Assembly (NCBI GenBank): GCA_002359075.1
Contig: DEQA01000314.1
Location: forward strand, 1-6,975
Reading direction: 5' to 3'
Source: Planococcaceae bacterium UBA3378
Lineage (GTDB): Bacteria; Bacillota; Bacilli; Bacillales_A; Planococcaceae
Length of the DNA: 6,975 bases
This document shows, piece by piece, positions 1 through 5,053 of this stretch. Under the pieces are notes generated by a model. That model saw only the letters and a list, made by a program, of their open reading frames with translations. It was not told the DNA's origin and made no database searches. Made by a program: the position numbers and the translations under genes. Each line of letters opens with the position of its first letter. Position 1 is the stretch's first letter.

Positions 1-408
1 GGTATTTACCCAGCAGTTGACCCACTTGCTTCAACTTCACGCGCACTTTCACCTGAAATTGTTGGTGAAGAGCATTATGAAGTTGCTCGTCAAGTACAAT
101 CAACACTACAACGTTACCGCGAATTACAAGATATTATTGCAATTTTAGGTATGGATGAATTAAGTGAAGAAGATAAATTAGTAGTAGGACGTGCACGTCG
201 TATTCAATTCTTCTTATCACAAAACTTCCACGTTGCGGAACAATTCACTGGCCAAAAAGGTTCATACGTACCAGTTAAAGACACTGTACGTTCATTCAAG
301 GAAATCCTTGAAGGTAAGCATGACCACCTGCCAGAAGATGCTTTCCGTCTAGTTGGCAGCATTGAAGAAGTAGTAGAAAAAGCGAAAAGCATGGGCGTAG
401 AGGTTTAA
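1..408 (+). CDS. atpD: ATP synthase F1 subunit beta, C-terminal part (5' end outside window)
   Basis: Frame 1 is open from the first base and encodes the last 135 residues of the catalytic beta subunit of the F1Fo ATP synthase, the membrane-bound complex that makes ATP from the proton (or sodium) gradient. The visible part opens with GIYPAVDPLASTSRAL, a hallmark of the beta C-terminal region, and carries DELSEEDK (about codons 52-59), the DELSEED lever that transmits torque from gamma and contacts epsilon. It continues with RRIQFFLSQNFHVAEQFTG, also typical of beta. The nucleotide-binding P-loop lies upstream of the window. The stop TAA is followed after 24 bases by atpC, the usual end of the atp operon. 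Identification is essentially certain; only the start is missing. Confidence 0.98.
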   Translation, partial: GIYPAVDPLASTSRALSPEIVGEEHYEVARQVQSTLQRYRELQDIIAILGMDELSEEDKLVVGRARRIQFFLSQNFHVAEQFTGQKGSYVPVKDTVRSFKEILEGKHDHLPEDAFRLVGSIEEVVEKAKSMGVEV

Positions 409-419
409 TACTAACGGCT

Positions 420-425
420 AGGAGG
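420..425 (+). promoter_or_regulatory. Ribosome binding site of atpC (AGGAGG)
   Basis: A full anti-16S match, AGGAGG, lies seven bases before the ATG at 433 and fixes that start. Confidence 0.85.
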
Positions 426-432
426 AAAACAC

Positions 433-840
433 ATGAAGACAGTAACAGTCAATATTGTCACTCCCGACGGCCCAGTATACGATGGTGAAGTAACAATGGT
501 TATCGCCAAAACAACTTCAGGTGAAATTGGTGTCCTTCCAGGCCATATTCCTATGGTTGCTCCACTTGCAATCGGTGCAGTGAAGCTGAATAAAGAAGGC
601 GGCCAAACAGAACTTGTGGCTGTAAATGGTGGTTTTATTGAAGTGCGTCCCGACAAGATTTCGATTTTAGCTTCTTCAGCGGAAGTTGCTGAAACAATCG
701 ACCTTGCCCGTGCAAAAGCTGCGCTTACGCGTGCTGAGCAGCGTCTTCAACAAAAACAGGATAACGTTGATTTCAACCGTGCTGAATTAGCTTTAAAACG
801 CGCGATTAATCGTATCAATGTTCATGAGGGTAATATCTAA
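433..840 (+). CDS. atpC: ATP synthase F1 subunit epsilon
   Basis: This 135-residue protein is the epsilon subunit, part of the central rotor stalk and an intrinsic inhibitor of ATP hydrolysis. Residues 1-84 form the beta-sandwich domain (starting MKTVTVNIVTPDG, with SGEIGVLPGHIP around 29-40). Residues 88-133 form the two-helix C-terminal arm. IDLARA (89-94), R100, R123 and R127 match, one position shifted, the ATP-binding residues I recall for the Bacillus PS3 epsilon, so ATP may hold the arm in its folded state. Length is normal for the family. The ATG is set by AGGAGG seven bases upstream. It is the last gene of the atp operon: a strong terminator starts ten bases after the stop. Confidence 0.98.
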   Translation: MKTVTVNIVTPDGPVYDGEVTMVIAKTTSGEIGVLPGHIPMVAPLAIGAVKLNKEGGQTELVAVNGGFIEVRPDKISILASSAEVAETIDLARAKAALTRAEQRLQQKQDNVDFNRAELALKRAINRINVHEGNI

Positions 841-850
841 TTGAAGAACA

Positions 851-883
851 AGCGGGCAGAGGTATTTTCTGCCCGCTTTTTTT
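851..883 (+). terminator. Intrinsic terminator of the atp operon
   Basis: A perfect 10-bp stem (AGCGGGCAGA at 851-860 with TCTGCCCGCT at 868-877) with a 7-base loop runs directly into a T tract at 877-883. It sits just after the atpC stop codon and closes the operon. Confidence 0.93.
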
Positions 884-906
884 CAAGAGATCGAAAAACG
901 TTTATA

Positions 907-1111
907 GGATGAAACATCCAGTCTGCCCTGCTTAAGACAGGGGTTCATGAAAATCATCAACAAATGACCGAACAGCACATTGTCACGCAGACAAACATAC
1001 CTGGCTGCGGTAAAAAGCAAAGGCTATGCGCGACTCTCCCATGCAATATGGGGGCAACATGCTTTAGACCATATTTCTCGCAGCTGAACACAGCATGCAT
1101 TTTTAAAGGAG
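907..1111 (+). other. Possible structured leader upstream of the DUF1146 gene
   Basis: The space between the atp terminator and the DUF1146 ribosome site is more GC-rich than other gaps here and holds several short inverted repeats in series. They are GGATG/CATCC (907-911/915-919), CCCTG/CAGGG (926-930/938-942), CGCAG/CTGCG (986-990/1005-1009) and a 7-bp stem with one G-U pair (1036-1042/1048-1054). CATGC also recurs as GCATG just before a TTTTT that precedes the ribosome site. An open frame runs through from 964 in phase with the gene, but its sequence is unlike any protein I know and it has no ribosome site. It could be a regulatory leader RNA or simply degenerate sequence. I recognise no known riboswitch. 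Confidence 0.25.
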
Positions 1112-1112
1112 G
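1106..1112 (+). promoter_or_regulatory. Ribosome binding site deciding the DUF1146 start (AAAGGAGG)
   Basis: AAAGGAGG ends at 1112, seven bases before the ATG at 1120. This makes 1120 the start rather than the in-frame ATG at 964, which has no such site. Confidence 0.8.
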
Positions 1113-1119
1113 ATCCGAA

Positions 1120-1362
1120 ATGGATTTGTATACACAGCTCGGTCAGCAGGCGCTTATCGGGATCATTTCCCATCTTTTTTTCATTGCTGTCACATTTTAT
1201 GCGCTGCAGTCATTACGGCTGGAGCAAGTATTTAAAAAAGGGAAAACATTTCAGATTCAGGTGCTCTATATTTTGTTAAGCATCGCCATCGGTTCAACCG
1301 TTTCTAATTTTTTTATTTCCTTCTCCACATGGTCACAGCAACTGCCGTATTTGTTCCAATAA
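1120..1362 (+). CDS. ywzB: DUF1146 family small membrane protein (YwzB-like)
   Basis: An 80-residue protein of unknown function. Two hydrophobic segments are visible, about residues 11-31 (ALIGIISHLFFIAVTFYALQ) and 47-69, joined by a short basic stretch (VFKKGKTF). This predicts a two-pass membrane hairpin with a short C-terminal tail. The opening GQQALIGIISHLFFIAVTFYALQ and the size match the DUF1146/YwzB family, which in Bacillus sits directly after atpC, as here. The N-terminus is set by a strong ribosome site; a longer in-frame reading from 964 adds 52 residues without protein-like character and is not supported. There is no clear terminator after it. Its job is not known, and position next to the ATP synthase operon does not show a functional link. 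Confidence 0.85.
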   Translation: MDLYTQLGQQALIGIISHLFFIAVTFYALQSLRLEQVFKKGKTFQIQVLYILLSIAIGSTVSNFFISFSTWSQQLPYLFQ

Positions 1363-1379
1363 TTGGGCGATTGTGTATG

Positions 1380-1415
1380 TTGGAGAGGGAAACAAGGTCT
1401 TGTTTACCACTCCAA
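1380..1415. repeat. Long imperfect inverted repeat (16-bp arms)
   Basis: The arms at 1380-1395 (TTGGAGAGGGAAACAA) and 1400-1415 (TTGTTTACCACTCCAA) pair over 16 positions with only two mismatches, around a GGTC loop. No T tract follows on either strand, so it is not a classical intrinsic terminator. It ends five bases before an exact TATAAT, so its right arm covers the place of a -35 box. An operator or a factor-assisted 3' end for the DUF1146 mRNA are both possible. Confidence 0.6.
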
Positions 1416-1425
1416 TGCCTATAAT
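1400..1425 (+). promoter_or_regulatory. Candidate sigma-A promoter upstream of murA
   Basis: TATAAT at 1420-1425 is an exact -10 box. The nearest -35-like element, TTGTTT at 1400-1405, is only 14 bases away, shorter than the usual 17. A second exact TATAAT at 1511-1516 has no good -35. murA must be expressed in growth, so a vegetative promoter is expected in this gap, but which box serves is not settled by sequence alone. Confidence 0.35.
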
Positions 1426-1701
1426 TCCCCAAAAAATATTCAAAAAATGTTTCCGAATTAGTAGGTAGAGGGTAGGAAAGTAAAGAATCGCGCAATTTTT
1501 TGGATTTGTATATAATTCACGCTATTACCATGTGTTGAGTATTATAAAAATGTAGCGTATTTCATCAAAATACCGTAAAATAGTGATTTGGGCGCTTGTA
1601 TCAGGTAGTCTTACAAGTTAACATGTAAAGTGTTTGTATAAATTATGGACTATTAATCTTTTTTAATAAATTGTGTTTTACAGTTTCGTACAATTGTATT
1701 C

Positions 1702-1707
1702 GGAGGG
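1702..1707 (+). promoter_or_regulatory. Ribosome binding site deciding the murA GTG start
   Basis: GGAGGG lies seven bases before GTG at 1715. The upstream in-frame ATG at 1673 has no ribosome site and would add 14 residues absent from the family, so GTG is preferred. Confidence 0.8.
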
Positions 1708-1714
1708 ACGAATT

Positions 1715-3013
1715 GTGGATAAAATTATTGTAACGGGTGGCCGTACATTAAAGGGCAGAGTAAAAGTAGAGGGCGCAAAAAATGCCGTTTTACCCATCTT
1801 GGCAGCCTCGCTATTGGCTTCAAATAAAACAAATATCATAAGAGACGTGCCAAACTTGGCAGATGTAAAAACAATCGGTGAAGTACTTAGAAGCTTAAAT
1901 GCTAAAGTGGAGTATGACGCGGCAAATAACGAAATGATGATTGATGCTTCAGGAATGCTTTCAAGTGAAGCACAGTTCGAATTCGTCAGTAAAATGCGTG
2001 CCTCTATCTTGGTGATGGGATCATTGCTTGGACGTAACGGCTTTGCCCGTGTAGCACTTCCAGGGGGATGTGCGATTGGTTCCCGTCCAATTGAACTGCA
2101 TTTAAAAGGCTTTGAAGCAATGGGAGCCGAAATTTCATTTGGCCATGGTTATGTAGAAGCGATTGTGAAGGATCGCCTGCGCGGAGCTAAAATTTATTTG
2201 GATTTCCCAAGTGTCGGTGCTACAGAAAATATTATGTCGGCAGCGGCGCTCGCTGAAGGGACGACAATTATCGAAAATGCGGCAAAGGAGCCGGAAATTG
2301 TCGACCTGGCAAACTTTATTAATGGAATGGGCGGTCGTGTAATCGGTGCCGGAACTGATACGATCCGCATTGAAGGTGTAAAGGAATTAACAGGTACGAC
2401 CCACTACATTATCCCTGACCGGATTGAAGCGGGGACATTTATGGTCGCAGCTGCTATTACACGTGGTGACGTTTTAATAGAAAATGCGGTACCTGAGCAT
2501 ATGGCGGCTTTGATCGCCAAAATGCGCGAAATGGGTGTAACGATTACAGAGGAAGCGGAAGGTCTTCGTGTACGTGCAAACGGCCCGCTGAAGTCAGTGG
2601 ATATTAAAACAATGCCTCACCCAGGATTCCCTACAGATATGCAATCCCAGCTAATGGCTTTGATGCTGACGGCTGAAGGCACGAGCATCATTACCGAAAC
2701 AGTATTTGAAAACCGTTTCATGCATGTGGAGGAATTCCGCCGCATGAATGCTGCTGCCAAAATTGAAGGCCGTTCTGTGTTCATTGAAGGGACAACAGAA
2801 CTACAGGGAGCCGAAGTAGCTGCGACTGATTTACGTGCTGCTGCCTCGCTGATTCTTGCAGGTCTTGTGGCAGAAGGCATGACACGTGTGACAAAACTTC
2901 ACCATCTGGACCGCGGCTATGTAAACTTCCATCAAAAACTTGCTGCACTCGGCGCAGATATTGAACGTATTTCTGACGAAGTGACAAAGGAAAAAGAACA
3001 AGCAACTGCTTAA
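1715..3013 (+). CDS. murA: UDP-N-acetylglucosamine 1-carboxyvinyltransferase (MurA)
   Basis: MurA transfers the enolpyruvyl group of phosphoenolpyruvate to UDP-N-acetylglucosamine, the first committed step of peptidoglycan precursor synthesis in the cytoplasm, and is the target of fosfomycin. The 432-residue protein (GTG start) has the expected EPSP-synthase-like double domain. Lys22-Asn23 in VEGAKNAVLP binds substrate, Cys119 in LPGGCAIGSRP is the PEP-reactive loop cysteine, and Asp308 in PGFPTDMQSQ is the probable general base. DLRAAASL and HLDRGY complete the C-terminal signature. The presence of Cys, not Asp, predicts fosfomycin sensitivity of this copy. Placement before spoIID and close resemblance to the B. 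subtilis protein point to the MurAA paralogue; many Bacillales carry a second copy elsewhere. The C-terminal tail is charged (KEKEQATA). Confidence 0.97.
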   Translation: MDKIIVTGGRTLKGRVKVEGAKNAVLPILAASLLASNKTNIIRDVPNLADVKTIGEVLRSLNAKVEYDAANNEMMIDASGMLSSEAQFEFVSKMRASILVMGSLLGRNGFARVALPGGCAIGSRPIELHLKGFEAMGAEISFGHGYVEAIVKDRLRGAKIYLDFPSVGATENIMSAAALAEGTTIIENAAKEPEIVDLANFINGMGGRVIGAGTDTIRIEGVKELTGTTHYIIPDRIEAGTFMVAAAITRGDVLIENAVPEHMAALIAKMREMGVTITEEAEGLRVRANGPLKSVDIKTMPHPGFPTDMQSQLMALMLTAEGTSIITETVFENRFMHVEEFRRMNAAAKIEGRSVFIEGTTELQGAEVAATDLRAAASLILAGLVAEGMTRVTKLHHLDRGYVNFHQKLAALGADIERISDEVTKEKEQATA

Positions 3014-3055
3014 TCTTATCATATGAACTTTACAGCAATTATATGAACCCATATC

Positions 3056-3085
3056 ATCCGCAGGCATCCAATGCCTGCGGATTTT
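3056..3085 (+). terminator. Intrinsic terminator of murA
   Basis: A perfect 12-bp stem (ATCCGCAGGCAT at 3056-3067 with ATGCCTGCGGAT at 3071-3082) with a 3-base loop is followed by TTTT at 3082-3085. It lies 42 bases after the murA stop and separates it from the sporulation genes. Confidence 0.9.
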
Positions 3086-3102
3086 ATAGTAAAAACAAAG
3101 CG

Positions 3103-3233
3103 CTCTCTCCTTTTACGGCCGTTTTCAGAGAGGAAACATCAACACGGGGCAACAGGCCGCCAAGCTCTTGGATAAAGCCTTCTTGGCTATAACAGAGGCG
3201 TCTGGGGCTATATGCAAAAGGGCAAATAGCCAG
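3103..3233 (+). other. Hairpin-rich gap before spoIID
   Basis: Several short inverted repeats follow each other: CTCTCT/AGAGAG (3103-3108/3127-3132) enclosing the palindrome ACGGCCGT (3115-3122), CCAA/TTGG (3160-3163/3168-3171), AGCC/GGCT (3176-3179/3185-3188) and TGGCTAT/ATAGCCA (3184-3190/3226-3232). The last two share bases and cannot both form. No gene is visible here. Much of this lies upstream of the likely spoIID transcription start, so a role as mRNA leader is doubtful. Confidence 0.3.
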
Positions 3234-3251
3234 CTAAAAAGGACATAAAAA
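3224..3251 (+). promoter_or_regulatory. Possible sigma-E promoter of spoIID
   Basis: CATAAAAA at 3244-3251 resembles the sigma-E -10 element (CATACANT), and AAATA at 3224-3228, 15 bases upstream, loosely resembles its -35. spoIID is a classical sigma-E gene in B. subtilis, which supports the placement. The AT-rich context makes chance matches likely. Confidence 0.35.
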
Positions 3252-3301
3252 CTTTTAATATAAAAGGAATGATTTCCTATCGATCCCTCATAGACTGCGA
3301 T

Positions 3302-4162
3302 ATGAAAAAATATATTCTACCTCTACTTATTGTTGTCCTGCTGTTTATGATTCCATTGCAGTTTAAGAAAAAAGCATCACCGAAAGAAGTAGTGGAGGAG
3401 TGCGAAATTTCCATTACCTTTGCTGAATCCAATGAGGAGCTTCCATTAGAGCAGTATTTAGTAGGGGTGCTGGCTGGGGAGATGCCGGCAAGCTTCGATT
3501 TAGAGGCACTAAAAGCGCAGGCGATTGCTGCGAGGACGTATGCGATCCACCAGACAAATTACGGAGCGAGCCCCATTATGCAAACGACAGCTCACCAGGT
3601 GTACAAGCAGGAGCTGGATCCGAAATATGAAAAAAAGCTAAAGCGTGCCGTAAAAGAGACAAAAAACCAAATCCTTACGTATAACGGCGAGCCGATTACC
3701 GCAATGTTCCATGCTGCCTCGAACGGGCAGACCGAGACAGCGGAAAATTTCAGCGGCACGCAAATTGCCTATTTGACGGCTGTATCATCACCTGAGGACT
3801 ATACGGATGAAAAAAGTTTTACGCTTGCACAGATCAATCAAGCACTGCAAGGGAATTTCACTCTAGGGCAGATCAAGCAGGCGAACATAACGCGAAACAG
3901 CACAAACCGAGTAGAGACTATTACGATTGGCAATCAGTCGTGGCAGGGACGGGAATTTCGTGAGCTGCTTGAGTTAAAATCAGCCGATTTTTCGATTACA
4001 GTCGACCAGCAGGTGCAGATCGAAACAAAAGGCTACGGACACGGCGTCGGCATGAGCCAGTACGGTGCTGCGGCGCTCGCTGCAGACGGGAAAAGCGCCG
4101 AGGAAATTGTGGCGTATTATTATCCAAATACAAAACTTGAGCAACTTGCATGTTCAAAGTAA
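3302..4162 (+). CDS. spoIID: Stage II sporulation protein D (engulfment lytic transglycosylase)
   Basis: SpoIID is a mother-cell, membrane-anchored peptidoglycan transglycosylase that works with SpoIIP and SpoIIM to thin septal wall and drive engulfment of the forespore. The 286-residue protein starts with a signal-anchor (MKKYILPLL..., hydrophobic 4-19), then the SpoIID/LytB fold. EQYLVGVLAGEMPASF holds the family's catalytic glutamate (Glu60), ALKAQAIAARTYA follows, then FHAASNGQTETAENFSG (136-152) and the C-terminal signature GYGHGVGMSQYGA (244-256) ending in YYYPNT. It is shorter than the B. subtilis protein (about 340 residues as I recall). The start is uncertain: ATG 3302 gives the clean signal sequence but has no ribosome site, while in-frame ATG 3269 directly abuts AAAAGGA. 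No terminator is seen before spoIIQ. Confidence 0.95.
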   Translation: MKKYILPLLIVVLLFMIPLQFKKKASPKEVVEECEISITFAESNEELPLEQYLVGVLAGEMPASFDLEALKAQAIAARTYAIHQTNYGASPIMQTTAHQVYKQELDPKYEKKLKRAVKETKNQILTYNGEPITAMFHAASNGQTETAENFSGTQIAYLTAVSSPEDYTDEKSFTLAQINQALQGNFTLGQIKQANITRNSTNRVETITIGNQSWQGREFRELLELKSADFSITVDQQVQIETKGYGHGVGMSQYGAAALAADGKSAEEIVAYYYPNTKLEQLACSK

Positions 4163-4178
4163 ATTTTCCAAATTTTCC
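4161..4178. repeat. Tandem 9-base direct repeat
   Basis: AAATTTTCC occurs twice back to back, the first copy overlapping the spoIID stop codon. It lies just upstream of the spoIIQ promoter. No function is evident, and two short AT-rich copies may be chance. Confidence 0.5.
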
Positions 4179-4179
4179 T

Positions 4180-4209
4180 GTTTAGAATCTCCAAATAGTG
4201 GTCACACTA
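4180..4209 (+). promoter_or_regulatory. Sigma-F-type promoter of spoIIQ
   Basis: GTTTA at 4180-4184, 15 bases, then GGTCACACTA at 4200-4209 fits the sigma-F pattern (GTATA, about 15 bases, GGnnAnAnTA), with a full match in the -10 element. spoIIQ is a sigma-F gene in B. subtilis, expressed in the forespore. The predicted RNA start is near 4215, leaving a leader of only about 14 bases that just includes the ribosome site. The short inverted repeat AGTGGT/ACCACT (4197-4202/4209-4214) overlaps the -10 and could bind a regulator. Confidence 0.6.
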
Positions 4210-4228
4210 CCACTTGAGGTGATAAACA

Positions 4229-4873
4229 ATGGGAGAAAACAAACAAACTACATCTCCAAAAACGTGGGTCGATAAACCTTGGTTTTGGCCAGCTGTTTAT
4301 GCAGTTATTGCGCTTATCATGATTGCGTTTATTGTACTCTATAATGTAATGGCAACACCGGAGGACACTGACACGCTACAGCCTGTTTCACAGGAAGACG
4401 AAACGGTCATTGAAACAAATGCCCGTGAGGAAACAATGAAGTACCCGTTTGACGAAGCACAGTTAAATAATGTGAAGATTGTACAGGACTACTATGACGT
4501 GACTGCTGATGCAGAAGCACGTGAAAATTCACTTCTTGTATTCGGTCAAACATATTCGACATCAAACGGCATTTCATTTGCGATCAACAGTGAACCATTC
4601 CCGGTAATGGCGGCACTAAGCGGCCAAGTAAAAGAAGTAAAGCTGGATGCTTTCACTGGCAATACGGTAACACTTGAGCATGAAAACGGCTTTACAACAC
4701 GCTATTCATCAGTTGGCGACATCCTTGTTAAAGAAGGGGATGCTGTCACACAGGGCGAGCCGATTGCGACAACAATCGAAAATGAATCGAATCCGTCAGC
4801 CGGTATCCACCTGTATTTTGAAGTTTTAAAAGACGGCCAGCATATCAATCCCAAAACGCTATTGGCATTTTAA
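4229..4873 (+). CDS. spoIIQ: Stage II sporulation protein Q, degenerate LytM/M23 domain
   Basis: SpoIIQ is made in the forespore, spans its inner membrane and meets SpoIIIAH of the mother cell across the intermembrane space. The pair acts as a ratchet in engulfment and as part of the feeding-tube-like channel. The 214-residue protein has one membrane segment (about 18-41, PWFWPAVYAVIALIMIAFIV), a polar linker, and an M23/LytM fold (about 103-212). The fold is clear from FPVMAALSGQV, HENGFTTRYSS, VKEGDAVTQGEPIA and HLYFEVLKDGQHINP. The metallopeptidase HxGxD motif reads SNGIS, the YxH motif reads YSS and HLH reads HLY, so it should be inactive. It is shorter than the B. subtilis protein (about 283 residues as I recall). 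A GAGGTGAT ribosome site at 4216-4223 sets the start. Confidence 0.92.
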   Translation: MGENKQTTSPKTWVDKPWFWPAVYAVIALIMIAFIVLYNVMATPEDTDTLQPVSQEDETVIETNAREETMKYPFDEAQLNNVKIVQDYYDVTADAEARENSLLVFGQTYSTSNGISFAINSEPFPVMAALSGQVKEVKLDAFTGNTVTLEHENGFTTRYSSVGDILVKEGDAVTQGEPIATTIENESNPSAGIHLYFEVLKDGQHINPKTLLAF

Positions 4874-4888
4874 TTCCTTTTTCGCATA

Positions 4889-4916
4889 ATCTCCCGCCTC
4901 TACTAGGCCGGGAGAT
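4889..4916 (+). terminator. Candidate terminator hairpin after spoIIQ
   Basis: ATCTCCCG (4889-4896) pairs with CGGGAGAT (4909-4916), extended inward by CCT/AGG around one bulged C. It is a stable stem 15 bases after the spoIIQ stop, but no T tract follows on either strand. A second small stem, TGGTGC/GCACCA (4939-4944/4951-4956), follows. Termination here may be weak. Confidence 0.5.
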
Positions 4917-4993
4917 AGATGCATATGCTGCCTCTTGATGGTGCTGTTTTGCACCAGTGGACAAAATCCAGTCATTAGCGGATATGGAATTTA

Positions 4994-5031
4994 GTTCTAT
5001 CGTCTATTCACGCGGCATAAGCTGAACAAAC
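4994..5031 (+). promoter_or_regulatory. Possible sigma-E promoter and SpoIIID site upstream of spoIIID
   Basis: CATAAGCT at 5016-5023 resembles the sigma-E -10 element; GTTCTAT at 4994-5000, 15 bases upstream, is a weak -35. Immediately after, CTGAACAAAC at 5022-5031 matches the SpoIIID binding consensus I recall (WWRRACARNY) in nine of ten places. In B. subtilis the gene is sigma-E dependent and activates itself, which fits, but both matches are short. Confidence 0.3.
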
Positions 5032-5040
5032 ACGCGATTG

Positions 5041-5048
5041 AAAGGAAG
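5041..5048 (+). promoter_or_regulatory. Ribosome binding site deciding the spoIIID GTG start
   Basis: AAAGGAAG lies about six bases before GTG at 5054. The protein read from this GTG begins HEHIRHRCVKLG, aligning with the known SpoIIID N-terminus. Confidence 0.7.
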
Positions 5049-5053
5049 AGAGC

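Larger units (their letters stand above)
1363..1714 (+). other. 352-base AT-rich gap before murA, no gene
   Basis: No reading frame here looks like a protein, on either strand; a 60-codon frame on the opposite strand (1313-1495) overlaps the DUF1146 gene and lacks family features or a ribosome site. What the gap holds is a long imperfect hairpin (1380-1415), two exact TATAAT boxes (1420-1425 and 1511-1516), and a CTTGTA/TACAAG inverted repeat (1595-1600/1612-1617). In B. subtilis, as I recall, ywmA and ywmB lie in this region; neither is visible here. Confidence 0.7.

Noticed and set aside
907..1060. c-di-GMP-I (GEMM) riboswitch
   Set aside because: Only short pieces (ACAAAC, GCAAAGGCTA) resemble the core. 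The expected tetraloop, the second long helix and its receptor, and the conserved 3' part are not visible.
964..1119. Extended N-terminus of the DUF1146 protein from ATG 964
   Set aside because: The added 52 residues have no membrane or family character, there is no ribosome site at 964, and a strong AAAGGAGG lies before ATG 1120.
1673..1714. murA start at ATG 1673
   Set aside because: No ribosome site, and the 14 extra residues are not found in the family; GTG 1715 follows GGAGGG at good spacing.
2617..3067. Three overlapping opposite-strand frames across the murA end
   Set aside because: Low-complexity shadows of murA codons in other phases; one spans the terminator, which no real gene would be expected to do.
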